NCBI RefSeq assembly: GCF_019218885.1
Contig: NZ_JAHUWT010000004.1
Location: 248,001 to 312,000 of the forward strand
Reading direction: 5' to 3'
From: Bordetella sp. BOR01
GTDB taxonomy: Bacteria; Pseudomonadota; Gammaproteobacteria; Burkholderiales; Burkholderiaceae_B
DNA: 64,000 bases
Below, piece after piece: positions 43,049-54,162 of this stretch (position 1 is the first letter of the stretch; each line of letters begins with the position of its first letter). A program made the translations under genes and the position numbers. The notes below the pieces were generated by a model. It was given only the letters and a program-made list of their open reading frames with translations. It had not been told where the DNA came from and made no database searches.

Positions 43049-43992
43049 GCCCGGCTCCCGTAGTTGTCGGCAGAACGGTTCATCAAATAGATGAAGACGT
43101 CTTCCAGGCTGGTGTCGACCGGTTCGATGCGCAGGTCGTTGCCTTGCACCGCCTGGCGCAGCGTGCGCTCGAGCAGCGCGTGGTCTTTGCCGCTGACATG
43201 CAGCGAGGATCCGAAGGCCACCGTCTGGTCCACCCCGGGACTGCCGCGCAGGCGCTGCCCCAGCGGCACCAGATCGCGGCCATGAATGGCCCAGGTGGCC
43301 AGGCCCTGTTCGGCCGTGACGCTTTCGGCGGTGCCTTGCGTCAGCAACCGGCCATAGGCCAGGTAGGCCAGTTTGTGGCAGCGCTCGGCCTCGTCCATGT
43401 AGTGGGTGCTGACCAGCACCGAAATGCCGCGCGCCGCCAGGGCATGCAGTTCTTCCCAGAAGTCGCGTCGCGCAGTGGGGTCGACCCCGGCGGTGGGCTC
43501 GTCCAGCAGCAGCAACTGTGGTTCGTGCAGCAGGCAGGCGGCCAGGGCCAGGCGCTGTTTCCAGCCGCCTGACAGCGCGCCGGTAAGCTGGTCGGCGCGG
43601 CTTTGCAGGCCCAGGCCTTCCAGTGCCTGTTCCACGGCCTGGCGGCGGTCGGGCATTTCATACATGCGCGCGACGAAATCGAGGTTCTCGCGGATGGTCA
43701 GGTCTTCCCAGTACGAGAATTTCTGCGTCATGTAGCCGACGTGGCGCTTGATGTCGGCGCTTTGCGTCAGGATGTCGTAGCCCAGGCAGGTGCCGCTGCC
43801 CGAGTCGGGCGTCAGCAGGCCGCACATCAGCCGTATGCAGGTGGTCTTGCCGCTGCCGTTGGGGCCCAGAAAACCGTAGATTTCGCCGCGCCGCACTTGC
43901 AGCGATACATCGTTGACCACGTGCTTGTCGCCGAAATGCTTGTTCAGGCCGCGCACGTCGATCGCCCAGTCGTTGGATGCGGGCGGGTTCAT
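43045..43992 (-). CDS. ABC transporter ATP-binding protein (CcmA/YbhF class)
   Basis: ATPase of the ABC-2 exporter, 315 residues. Walker A is GPNGSGKT at about residues 43-50, signature LSGGWKQRLALA, Walker B LLLLDEPTAGVD and H-loop STHYMDEAERC. About 80 extra residues follow the ATPase core, as is usual in this class. The start at 43992 lies four bases into the HlyD stop region (ATGA), so the two are coupled. One ATPase domain only, unlike YbhF, which has two. Confidence 0.93.
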   Translation of the reverse strand: MNPPASNDWAIDVRGLNKHFGDKHVVNDVSLQVRRGEIYGFLGPNGSGKTTCIRLMCGLLTPDSGSGTCLGYDILTQSADIKRHVGYMTQKFSYWEDLTIRENLDFVARMYEMPDRRQAVEQALEGLGLQSRADQLTGALSGGWKQRLALAACLLHEPQLLLLDEPTAGVDPTARRDFWEELHALAARGISVLVSTHYMDEAERCHKLAYLAYGRLLTQGTAESVTAEQGLATWAIHGRDLVPLGQRLRGSPGVDQTVAFGSSLHVSGKDHALLERTLRQAVQGNDLRIEPVDTSLEDVFIYLMNRSADNYGSRA

Positions 43993-44981
43993 GGCAGCGT
44001 GACCTCGACGGGCTGGCCGGGATGCAGGCGCACCGCATCTTGCGCGGCGGGGTGGGCCTCGACCATGTAGACCAGCTTGCCGCGGCTGTCGCGGCTGTAG
44101 ATCACGGGTGGCGTGTATTCGGCTTCGGTGGACAGGTAGCTGACCGAGGCTGGCAGCGGCTCGCCGCAGGCGTCGCAGCGCACCAGGATGCGGTCGCCCA
44201 CATGCAGCGCCCCCAGCGTGGTCTCGGGCACGAAAAAGCGCAGCTTGATGTTGCCGGGCGGCAGCATGCGCACGACCGGGCTGCCCGCCGGTACCCATTC
44301 GCCCGGACGGAACAGGGTGTCGAAGACCCGCGCCGCCTGGACCGACGCCACCTGCTTCTGCGCCAGGGCCCAGTCGGCCTGTGCCAGCGCGGCGCGCGCG
44401 GCCTCGACCTGCGCGTCCTGGGCGCGCAGTTGCTGGTCGCGGCCGGGCAGGGCGGCCACTTCCAGCTGGGCGCGCAACTCGCGTACCCGGGCCGAGCTGG
44501 ATTGTGCCTGCGCGCGGCTATCGTCGAGCTGGGCGCGAGCGATGCCGCCGGCCTGGAACTGCACGCGGTCGCGCGCCAGTTGCGCGGCGGCGCGGCCGGC
44601 CTCGGCTTCGGCCTGCACCAATTGCGCGCGCACCACGCTGATTTCGGGCGGCCGCTGGCCGGTATCCAGGTCTTGGCGCTGCGCCTGCGCCGCCAACAGC
44701 TGGGCATGGGCCTCGCGCTGCGCATCGGCCTCGGGTTCGGCTTCCAGGGCGAACAAGGGGGTGCCGGCTTGCACCTGCTGCCCGCGCGCCACATGCAAGG
44801 CTTGCAGGCGCCCGGGCTGCGAGGCCGCCATGTAGACGAATTCGCCTTCGACGTAGCCTTGGTAGAAAGGCGTGGCATCGTTGCCGCAGGCGGCCAGCCA
44901 CAGCGGCAGGCAGGCCACTGCCGCAAGGCGGCGCAAGGCGGGAAAGACGGAAGGGGCGGGCAAGCGAGAGCGGACGGGCAT
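43989..44981 (-). CDS. HlyD-family lipoprotein adaptor of the ABC export operon
   Basis: Membrane fusion protein of 330 residues, first structural gene of the operon. It begins with MPVRSRLPAPSVFPALRRLAAVACLPLWLAAC, a lipoprotein signal with lipobox LAAC, so it is anchored as a lipoprotein. Two lipoyl-like regions (EGEFVYMAASQPGRLQALHVARGQQVQAGTPLFALE; FRPGEWVPAGSPVVRMLPPGNIKLRFFVPE) surround a long coiled coil (about 85-220). Lies four bases after the TetR gene and overlaps the ATPase by four bases. Confidence 0.9.
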   Translation of the reverse strand: MPVRSRLPAPSVFPALRRLAAVACLPLWLAACGNDATPFYQGYVEGEFVYMAASQPGRLQALHVARGQQVQAGTPLFALEAEPEADAQREAHAQLLAAQAQRQDLDTGQRPPEISVVRAQLVQAEAEAGRAAAQLARDRVQFQAGGIARAQLDDSRAQAQSSSARVRELRAQLEVAALPGRDQQLRAQDAQVEAARAALAQADWALAQKQVASVQAARVFDTLFRPGEWVPAGSPVVRMLPPGNIKLRFFVPETTLGALHVGDRILVRCDACGEPLPASVSYLSTEAEYTPPVIYSRDSRGKLVYMVEAHPAAQDAVRLHPGQPVEVTLP

Positions 44982-44985
44982 GGCG

Positions 44986-45723
44986 TCAGGGTCCTGGCCG
45001 TTGGGGGGTGCGGCGCGCGGCGGGGCGCCGGCGACTCGAGGCAGGCGGGAACAGCCCGCCGCTAAGCATGGCGACCGCATGCGCGGCGATCGCATCGGTA
45101 TCCAGTGCCGTGGCACCCTCGGCCCAGATGCGCCGCCACAGGGCCGAAGTGGCCATGGGCAGCAGCGTCATGCCCAGAATGGACAGGAACACCAGCCGTG
45201 GCTCGATGCCGGGGTTGACGGTGCCGCTGCGCTGGCCTGTGGCGATCATTGCAGCGAATGCGTGCAAGTGGTCCACCGGCAGGTAGCGGAAGACTTTCTC
45301 GCGCAACTGGCCACCTTCGTTGACGACTTCGCGCATCCACAGCGGTGCCAGCCAGGGACGTTCGGCGGCACATTGCACGATGCGCGTCACGACCTGTGCC
45401 ACCACGGTGCGCGGGTCGGGCGGTGTTGCGCTGGACGCATCGGCCCGCGGCAAGGCGGCGGGCGCCCATACAAAGGCGATGACAGGCGCAAGGCGTTCGG
45501 TCACCACCACATCGATGAGCTGCTCGCGGTTCTTGAAGTAGTAGTGCACCATCGCCGGCGTGACTTCGGTGCGCCGCGCGATGTGGGCGATGGTGGTGGC
45601 TGCCACCCCCTGGGACGCGAACAGCGCGGTGGCGACGTCCAGCATGGCGTCGCGGCTATCGGCGCGCTGGGGGCGGGCGGGACGGCCGAGCCTGCGGGCC
45701 GGCGGCTGCGTGGGCTTGATCAT
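44986..45723 (-). CDS. TetR-family repressor of the ABC export operon
   Basis: TetR-type regulator of 245 residues. HTH at about 28-66 (AMLDVATALFASQGVAATTIAHIARRTEVTPAMVHYYFKNREQLIDVV) in the standard pattern; CecR/YbhR-like C-terminal domain with a ligand-binding helical region. It is the first gene of a TetR-HlyD-ATPase-permease-OMF operon, the same order as the E. coli ybh operon, and will be autoregulated. The AT-only palindrome at 45732 directly in front is its probable operator. Confidence 0.93.
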   Translation of the reverse strand: MIKPTQPPARRLGRPARPQRADSRDAMLDVATALFASQGVAATTIAHIARRTEVTPAMVHYYFKNREQLIDVVVTERLAPVIAFVWAPAALPRADASSATPPDPRTVVAQVVTRIVQCAAERPWLAPLWMREVVNEGGQLREKVFRYLPVDHLHAFAAMIATGQRSGTVNPGIEPRLVFLSILGMTLLPMATSALWRRIWAEGATALDTDAIAAHAVAMLSGGLFPPASSRRRPAARRTPQRPGP

Positions 45724-45731
45724 GCCGGCAG

Positions 45732-45757
45732 TTTAATTAATTATTTAATTAATTAAA
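45732..45757 (-). promoter_or_regulatory. TetR operator candidate: 26-base AT-only palindrome
   Basis: TTTAATTAATTA-TT-TAATTAATTAAA: two perfect 12-base arms with a 2-base centre, made only of A and T in a GC-rich genome. It lies nine bases before the TetR start codon, so a bound repressor would block initiation of the whole export operon. Very likely operator; the protein match is by position. Confidence 0.82.
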
Positions 45758-45838
45758 AGTGTCCGATTCCGAGCCATGGGAACCTGAGGACGCATCCGGC
45801 CTGCTTGTGATCGGCACGGCGGCGCGGCCGGCCGGACG

Positions 45839-46747
45839 TCATGCCTCCAGATGGCCCTGCATCAGTTCTTCGAACCAGTCCAGGAAAACCGCCAGCCGCC
45901 GCGAGCGTTGGCGCCGGTGCGGGTAAAGCAGCGACACCGGCATAGAGGCCGCGCGGTATGCCGGCATGATCTCCATGAGTTCTCCTGCGTCCAGCAGGTG
46001 CTGCACGTCAAAGCGTGGGATCTGGATCACCCCCAGCCCGGCCCGGCAGCAGGCGATGTAGCTTTCGGCGTTGTTTGTCACGACCTGGCTGGGAACATTC
46101 ACCCCATGCTCGGCTTCGTCTTCGGACTGGTATTTCCACGGCAGTTCCCGGCCAGTCGTAGGCGACGCGTAGCCCACCATCCAGTGTCCGGCCTCGAGGT
46201 CTTCAGGCCGCTCGGGGGCGCCGTGATCCCGCAGATAGGCGGGGCTGGCGCAGTTGACCAACGCGATGGTGCCCAGCGTTCGCACCACCAGGCTGCTGTC
46301 TTGCAGGGTGCCGACGCGCACCGCACAGTCAACGCCTTCATGCACGAGATCGATGGCACGGTCGCTTGACCCGACGAACAGGCGCAGCCGCGGATGCCGT
46401 CGCAGCAGGGCGGGCAGGGCCGGAGCGATCAAGCGGCGGGCGATGCGACTGGGTACGTCGATCTGGAGCTGCCCCGACACCTGGCGCGGGCTGGCCTGGA
46501 ACAACAGGTCGATCTCTTCCACCTCGCCCAGCAACTGGCGCACGCGTTCAAGCAACTGCGCGCCATCGACCGTCAGGCGCACCTGGCGCGTGGTCCGGTG
46601 CAGCAGGCGGGTGCCGACCTGGGCTTCCAGTTGCTGTATGGCGGCCGAGACAGAGGCGCGCGGCAGTTCCAGGGCATGCGCCGCCTTGATGAAGCTGCCT
46701 CGCTCTGCAACCTGCACGAATACCTTGTACTGGTCTAGTCTATCCAT
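45839..46747 (-). CDS. LysR-family transcriptional regulator
   Basis: LysR regulator of 302 residues. HTH at residues 1-60 (MDRLDQYKVFVQVAERGSFIKAAHALELPRASVSAAIQQLEAQVGTRLLHRTTRQVRLT), then the effector domain beginning at about 88 and the usual RVGTLQDSSLVVRTLG segment. The start MDRLDQYKVF is the family pattern, so ATG 46747 is used. It follows an SDR gene by 51 bases on the same strand, a pairing in which the LysR protein often controls the SDR or a neighbouring operon; no operator can be read. Confidence 0.9.
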   Translation of the reverse strand: MDRLDQYKVFVQVAERGSFIKAAHALELPRASVSAAIQQLEAQVGTRLLHRTTRQVRLTVDGAQLLERVRQLLGEVEEIDLLFQASPRQVSGQLQIDVPSRIARRLIAPALPALLRRHPRLRLFVGSSDRAIDLVHEGVDCAVRVGTLQDSSLVVRTLGTIALVNCASPAYLRDHGAPERPEDLEAGHWMVGYASPTTGRELPWKYQSEDEAEHGVNVPSQVVTNNAESYIACCRAGLGVIQIPRFDVQHLLDAGELMEIMPAYRAASMPVSLLYPHRRQRSRRLAVFLDWFEELMQGHLEA

Positions 46748-46798
46748 CTTCCTGTTTGCCAAACGGTGGACTGGGCTTTGCACAGAAGGCCGGCGCGT

Positions 46799-47572
46799 CT
46801 ATTTGGTTGTATAGCCGCCATTGATCAGGATGGTCTGCCCGGTGATCCACCAGCCATCGCTGACCAGATGGCGGATAAACGGCACGACGTCCTCGATGTC
46901 GGTCAGGCCGGTCTTCGAGAATGGCGAAAGCGCCGCCGCCGTCTTGTGATATGCCACGGCATCGGCGCCCTCGGCCGGGTAGAAGAACGGCGTATCCATC
47001 GGGCCTGGACCCACCGCCGTCACCGAAATGCCACGCGCACCAAACTCCTTGGATGCTGCGCGGGTGTAATGCTCGACGGGCGCCTTGGTGCCGGCGTAGG
47101 CTGCATAAAATGGCGTAAATGCGCCCAAGAGCGACGTGACCAGCGTGCAGATCTTGCCGTTGTCGTTGACATGACTGCCCGCTTCCTTAAGGAAAAAGAA
47201 GGCCGCCTTGGAATTGACGGCAGTCATTTCGTCGTATTCGGCCTCGCTGATCTCTGTGAAGGGTTTCTTCAGGACCTTGCCGACCGTATTGATGGCGATG
47301 TCGAGCCGGCCCACCGCAGCAGTGGCATCGACGAACAGCTTCTCGACCGCGCCCGCGGTAGTAAGATCGGCCTGGATCGCCACCGCCTGGGCACCGGCGG
47401 CCTTGACCGCGGCGACAGTGGCCTCGGCATCGGCTTGGCTCTGCGCGCTGTTGTAGTGGATGGCCACCGCCTTGGCCCCATGCCGGGCAAGGTCGCGCGC
47501 AATCAGGCCGCCGAGATTCTTGGCGCCGCCGGCAATCAGCACGACTTTGCCCTTGATGGAATGGTCTGCCAT
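46799..47572 (-). CDS. Short-chain dehydrogenase/reductase (SDR family)
   Basis: NAD(P)-dependent SDR of 257 residues. Cofactor motif variant GGAKNLGG (TGxxxGxG-like, residues 15-22), NxxG as NTVG (about 93) and the catalytic Tyr-x3-Lys as YAGTK (about 160). The extra Lys and Asn in the glycine loop suggest NADP(H). The active site is intact except that the usual Ser ahead of the Tyr-Lys pair needs closer alignment. C-terminal WITGQTILINGGYTTK is standard. Substrate unknown. GGAGA ribosome site supports ATG 47572. Confidence 0.9.
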   Translation of the reverse strand: MADHSIKGKVVLIAGGAKNLGGLIARDLARHGAKAVAIHYNSAQSQADAEATVAAVKAAGAQAVAIQADLTTAGAVEKLFVDATAAVGRLDIAINTVGKVLKKPFTEISEAEYDEMTAVNSKAAFFFLKEAGSHVNDNGKICTLVTSLLGAFTPFYAAYAGTKAPVEHYTRAASKEFGARGISVTAVGPGPMDTPFFYPAEGADAVAYHKTAAALSPFSKTGLTDIEDVVPFIRHLVSDGWWITGQTILINGGYTTK

Positions 47573-47703
47573 GCGAAATCTCCTTCACGTGTCGATGAAG
47601 GCCTCAGCTTAGGCAAGCAAGGTTGAAGGATCAACCGCCTGGGGCTGGATGGATAATCCAGGAAACTGATCCAATTGGTGGCCATTGGCCACGCGCCACC
47701 TGG

Positions 47704-49311
47704 TCAATCCAGCCGGTAATGCGCCGCCGTGCGCCCGAAATCTTCCACCGTGGCGCGCTGCCAGTCGGCATCCAGGCCCAGTTCTTCGGCCAGGATGCGG
47801 GCCACTTCGGGCGCGGCCAGCATGGCGGCCTGGCTGTCGAGGAACAGCGCGCGGTTGCGGCGCGCCAGCACGTCTTCGGCGCTGCGCGCCAGTTCCTGGC
47901 GGGCCGCGAATCGCACGTGGGCTTCGGTCAGGCCGCTGGACTTGACCAGGATGTGCTCGATGCCGGGCAGGGCACGCAAGGCCGGCAGGTCGGTGCCGTA
48001 GTAACTGTCGGGCGTGCCGCGGGGCGGGGCGTCCGGCTCGCCGCCGTGGCTGGCACCGTGCAGCGGCAGGTCTGCGGTGCGGCAGTGTGCTTGCGGCAGC
48101 AACTGGTGCTGGATGGCGGTATCGACGACATCCTGGGCCATCTTGCGATAGGTGGTCCATTTGCCGCCGGTGACCGTAAGCAGGCCGGCGCGCGACACCA
48201 CGATGGTATGTTCGCGCGACAGGGTCTTGGTAGCGGCTTCGCCGCCAGTGGCCTTGACCAACGGCCGCAAGCCGGCCCAGACGCTGGTGACGTCGGCCCG
48301 GGTGGGCTTGCGGCTCAGATACCGCGCGGCGGTCTGCAAAATGAAATCGACCTCGACCCGCGTGGCAGGCGGGTCCAGCGGCAAGTCGTTGCGGGGCGTG
48401 TCGGTGGTGCCGACGATGGTGTGCCCATTCCAGGGCACCACGAACAGCACGCGGCCATCATCGGTCTTGGGAATGAGGATGGCTTTGTCGCCGGGCAGGA
48501 AATCGCGCGGCAGGGTCAGGTGCACGCCCTGGCTGGGGGCCACCATGGTTTGCGCCTGGGCGTCATCCATGCGGCGCACGCTGTCCACCCACACCCCCGT
48601 CGCATTGAAGACGCAGCGCGCGCGCAGCGTGTACTGGGCATCGCCCAGGGCATCCTGCACGACCACGCCGTCGATGGCGCCCTTGTCGTTGCGGGTCAGG
48701 CCGGTGGCGCGCACATAGTTGAGCGCGGTGCCGCCCAGGTCGAACAGCGTGCGCATCAGCGCCATGGCCAGCCGTGCATCGTCGAACTGGCCGTCGTAGT
48801 ACAGCACGCCGCCGCGCAGGCTGCGGCCGCCCACCGAAGGGGCCACGGTGGCGGCCTGCGCCAGCGTTTCGCTGCGCGACAGCCAGCGGCTGGGCGACAG
48901 GTTCAGTTTGCCTGCCAGCATGTCGTACATCTTCAGGCCGATGCCGTAGAACGGTTGGTCGAACAGCCCGTAGGCGGGCACCACGAACCCCAGCGGCCAC
49001 ACCAGGTGCGGTGCGTTGCGGTTGAGCAGCCCGCGCTCGTGCAGGGCCTCGCGCACCAGTCCGATGTTGCCCTGGGCCAGGTAGCGCACGCCGCCGTGCA
49101 CCAGCTTGGTGGCCTTGCTGGAAGTGCCCTTGGCGAAGTCGTCGGCCTCGACCAGCAGCGTACGGTAGCCGCGCGCGGCGGCATCTACCGCGGTGCCCAG
49201 CCCGGTGGCGCCGCCACCGATCACGATGACGTCCCAGGTGGCTGTGTCGTTCAGCGTGTCGAGCAGGGCGGCGCGGCTGGGCGCAGGCGGGGAAGCAGGA
49301 ACGGGGGTCAT
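47704..49311 (-). CDS. glpD: Aerobic glycerol-3-phosphate dehydrogenase
   Basis: FAD enzyme of 535 residues at the inner membrane that oxidises glycerol-3-phosphate to DHAP and reduces quinone. FAD motif VIGGGATGLGTAVDAAARG (about 29-47), KGTSSKATKLVHGGVRYLAQ and RGGVLYYDGQFDDARL follow GlpD, later VPWNGHTIVGTTDTP and the C-terminal helical domain (about 430-535). It follows glpR by 37 bases on the same strand and shares the divergent control region with the glycerol transporter operon. The start lacks a strong Shine-Dalgarno. Confidence 0.94.
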   Translation of the reverse strand: MTPVPASPPAPSRAALLDTLNDTATWDVIVIGGGATGLGTAVDAAARGYRTLLVEADDFAKGTSSKATKLVHGGVRYLAQGNIGLVREALHERGLLNRNAPHLVWPLGFVVPAYGLFDQPFYGIGLKMYDMLAGKLNLSPSRWLSRSETLAQAATVAPSVGGRSLRGGVLYYDGQFDDARLAMALMRTLFDLGGTALNYVRATGLTRNDKGAIDGVVVQDALGDAQYTLRARCVFNATGVWVDSVRRMDDAQAQTMVAPSQGVHLTLPRDFLPGDKAILIPKTDDGRVLFVVPWNGHTIVGTTDTPRNDLPLDPPATRVEVDFILQTAARYLSRKPTRADVTSVWAGLRPLVKATGGEAATKTLSREHTIVVSRAGLLTVTGGKWTTYRKMAQDVVDTAIQHQLLPQAHCRTADLPLHGASHGGEPDAPPRGTPDSYYGTDLPALRALPGIEHILVKSSGLTEAHVRFAARQELARSAEDVLARRNRALFLDSQAAMLAAPEVARILAEELGLDADWQRATVEDFGRTAAHYRLD

Positions 49312-49348
49312 GTGGGAATGGCGTGGGCCGGAGCAGGAAATGGAAGGA

Positions 49349-50167
49349 TCAGGGCTGGACGGGTTGGTCGTCGGCGGGCGTGGCGGGGGCGGCTTCGGCG
49401 CCGGCCGCCGCGATCTCGCAGCGCACCCCCGATTCCTGCAAGACCTGGGCCAGGGGTTCCTGCGGATAAGCGTCGGTGAAGAAGCGGTCGACCTGCGAGA
49501 TGTGCGCCAGCTCTACCATGGCCTGGCGGCGGTACTTGCTGCTGTCGGCCGCCAGCCAGACTTCGCGCGATTGCTCGATGATGCTGCGCGCCACCCGTAC
49601 TTCGCGGAAGTCGTAGTCGCGCAGGGTGCCATCGGCCTCGATGCCGGAAATGCCGATCAGGCCGATGTCCACCTTGAACTGGCGGATGAAGTCCACCGTG
49701 GCTTCGCCGACGATGCCGCGATCGCGCGGGCGCACTACGCCGCCGGCCACGATGACTTCACAGTCGGGGTTGTCGGACAGGATGTCGGCCACGTGCAGGT
49801 TGTTGGTGATGACCCGCAGGCCGCGGTGGCGCAGCAGCGCGCGCGCAATGGCTTCGGTGGTGGTGCCGATATTCAGGATCAGCGAGCAGCCGTCGGGCAC
49901 GGCCTGCGCCACGGCTTGCGCAATGCGCTGCTTGGCTTCGGCATGCAGCCCCTGGCGCTTGCGGTAGGCAATATTCTCGATGGTCGAAGCCTCGATGCGC
50001 ACACCGCCATGAAAGCGCGACAGCAGCCCGGCTTCGGCCAGCAGGTTCACGTCGCGCCGCACGGTTTGCAGGGTGACGTCGAAGTGGCGGGCCAGGGCTT
50101 CGATGGTGGCCGATCCCTGGGATCGGACCATTTCCACCAGGGCGCTTTGTCGAGGATTCAGTGTCAT
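49349..50167 (-). CDS. glpR: GlpR, DeoR-family repressor of glycerol genes
   Basis: DeoR-family repressor of 272 residues. HTH at residues 3-60 (LNPRQSALVEMVRSQGSATIEALARHFDVTLQTVRRDVNLLAEAGLLSRFHGGVR), then the sugar-phosphate-binding domain with NIGTTTEAIARALL and LIGISGIEADGTLRDYD; the effector is expected to be glycerol-3-phosphate. It is divergent from glpS with a 135-base gap that has three matching binding-site candidates. The C-terminus carries a short Ala/Pro-rich tail. Confidence 0.93.
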   Translation of the reverse strand: MTLNPRQSALVEMVRSQGSATIEALARHFDVTLQTVRRDVNLLAEAGLLSRFHGGVRIEASTIENIAYRKRQGLHAEAKQRIAQAVAQAVPDGCSLILNIGTTTEAIARALLRHRGLRVITNNLHVADILSDNPDCEVIVAGGVVRPRDRGIVGEATVDFIRQFKVDIGLIGISGIEADGTLRDYDFREVRVARSIIEQSREVWLAADSSKYRRQAMVELAHISQVDRFFTDAYPQEPLAQVLQESGVRCEIAAAGAEAAPATPADDQPVQP

Positions 50168-50183
50168 ATTCGCATCATAAAAC

Positions 50184-50277
50184 AACAAAAGCGAAAAATA
50201 ATGACGCACTGCAAGATTGTTTTTCTTTCGCTTGTTGGGTAAAACGCAAAAAAGCAAAAAAACAACGAAAGCGAAGC
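50184..50277. promoter_or_regulatory. glp control region: three GCGAAA-type GlpR site candidates
   Basis: The glpR-glpS gap holds three related A-rich sites: AACAAAAGCGAAAAA (50184-50198, + strand), its inverted relative AACAAGCGAAAGAAAA on the minus strand (50221-50236), and AACAACGAAAGCGAAGC (50261-50277, + strand). The shared core is AACA-n-AAGCGAA or AAAGCGAA. Placed between the divergent promoters, they would let one GlpR dimer set control both operons. A nearby AAAACGCAAAAAAGC run may add half sites. The protein-DNA link is inferred. Confidence 0.7.
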
Positions 50278-50302
50278 GCATCCGTCCATCCGGAGGAGAA
50301 CG

Positions 50303-51375
<1,073 letters not shown>

Positions 51376-51376
<1 letters not shown>

Positions 51377-52457
51377 TGGCCGCGATCGAACTCGACCTGG
51401 CCCATTCGTATGTCAGCCATCCGCAATCGGACGACGACTACGCCTTGCTGCCGCTGAGCTTCACCTTCCAGGACGGCGGCGCGTACGCCTTGCTGGGGCC
51501 GTCCGGCTGCGGCAAGACCACCTTGCTCAATTGCATATCGGGCCTGCTGCGCCCGTCGCAAGGCCGCATCCTGTTCGACGGGCGCGATGTCACGGGCCTG
51601 ACGCCGCAGCAGCGCAATATCGCCCAGGTGTTCCAGTTCCCGGTGGTGTACGACACCATGACGGTGGCGCAGAATCTGGCGTTCCCATTGCGCAACCGTG
51701 GCATGCCGCCAGCGCATATCCGCGAACGGGTCGGCCGCATCGCCGAAATGCTGGACATGTCGACGCAGCTGGACCGGCGTGCCAGCGGGCTGAGTGCCGA
51801 CGCCAAGCAGAAGATCTCGCTGGGCCGCGGTCTGGTGCGCAGCGATGTATCGGCCGTGCTGTTCGATGAGCCCCTGACGGTGATCGACCCGCACCTGAAA
51901 TGGCAATTGCGGCGCAAGCTGAAAGAGATCCACCAGGAACTCAAGCTGACGCTGATCTACGTGACGCACGACCAGACCGAAGCCCTGACATTTGCCGAGC
52001 AGGTGGTGGTGATGTCGCGTGGCAAGGCGGTGCAGATCGGCACGCCCGACGATTTGTTCGAGCGGCCGGCGCATACTTTCGTGGGCCATTTCATTGGCTC
52101 GCCCGGCATGAATTTTCTGCCGGCGCAGTGGTGCGATGGCGCGCTGACGGTGGGCTCGCGCCGGCTGTCGGGCGTATCCGGCCAACTTGCCGATACCTTG
52201 GCCGCGGCGGGCCAGGTGCGCCTGGGCGTGCGGCCCGAGTACCTGCAGCCCTGCACGGCAGGCGCGCAAGGAGCCGTGCCGGTGCCCGTCGCGCGTGTAC
52301 AGGACCTGGGCACGTACCTGCTGTTGACCGGCGATTTCGAAGGCACCGTGCTGCGGGCCCGTGCACGCGCCGGCAGCGTCGTCCAGGCTGGCGAAACCGT
52401 GTGGCTGCCGCTGCTCAACCCGCACACCTGTTTTTACCGCAACGAGGAGCGCCTTCC

Positions 52458-52461
<4 letters not shown>
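51376..52461 (+). CDS. glpT: GlpT, second ATPase of glycerol ABC importer (degenerate signature)
   Basis: ABC ATPase of 361 residues. Walker A GPSGCGKTT (41-49), Walker B AVLFDEPL (160-167) and H-loop YVTHDQTEA with His198 are intact, but the ABC signature reads LSADAKQKIS (139-148) instead of LSGGQ. C-terminal MalK-like domain (about 240-355). Overlaps glpS by one base and glpP by four bases (ATGA). With GlpS it presumably forms a heterodimer; its defect complements that of GlpS. The name follows the Rhizobium glycerol transporter and must not be confused with the glycerol-3-phosphate antiporter GlpT. Confidence 0.93.
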
Positions 52462-53331
<870 letters not shown>

Positions 53332-53339
<8 letters not shown>

Positions 53340-54144
53340 GCAGGGCGCGGCCTGGCGCACGGCCTTCCTGGCGATATACCTGGTGTTCGCCATCCTGCCG
53401 CTGTACTGGATGCTGAACATGTCGTTCAAGACCAATACCGAGATCGTCAGCACCTTGACGCTGTGGCCGCGCGATTTCACGCTTGAACACTATCGCACCA
53501 TATTCACCGACCCCGCCTGGTATTCGGGCTACATCAATTCGCTGATTTACGTGGCCATCAACACGGTGGTATCGCTGGCCGTGGCGCTGCCGGCCGCCTA
53601 CGCGTTCTCGCGCTACCGCTTCATCGGCGACAAGCATGTGTTCTTCTGGCTGCTGACCAACCGCATGACACCGCCCGCGGTGTTCTTGCTGCCGTTCTTC
53701 CAGTTGTACAGCTCGCTGGGGCTGATGGACACGCACCTGGCGGTGGCGCTGGCGCACCTGGTCTTCAACGTGCCGCTGGCCGTGTGGATACTGGAAGGCT
53801 TCATGTCGGGCGTGCCGCGCGAAATCGACGAGACCGCGTACGTCGACGGCTATTCGTTTCCGCGGTTTTTCCTGACCATCTTCTTGCCGCTGATCAAGTC
53901 GGGGGTGGGGGTGGCGGCGTTCTTCTGCTTCATGTTCAGTTGGGTCGAACTGTTGTTGGCGCGCACGCTGACCTCGGTCAATGCCAAGCCCATCGTGGCC
54001 ACCATGACCCGCACCGTGTCCGCATCGGGCATGGATTGGGGCGTGCTGGCCGCGGCGGGTGTGTTGACCATCGTGCCGGGCGGCATCGTCATCTGGTTCG
54101 TGCGGCACTACATCGCGAAGGGCTTCGCGATGGGCCGGGTATAG
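53332..54144 (+). CDS. glpQ: GlpQ, permease subunit of glycerol ABC importer
   Basis: Second permease, 270 residues, MalG-like with six helices. The EAA loop is REIDETAYVDGYSFPRFFLTIFLPLIKSG (about 164-192). It starts eight bases before the glpP stop with GAGGAGACCACGC in front. Pairs with GlpP to form the channel for glycerol. Again not the phosphodiesterase GlpQ of E. coli. Confidence 0.93.
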
Positions 54145-54162
54145 CAATACGGAGGCCAGGCC

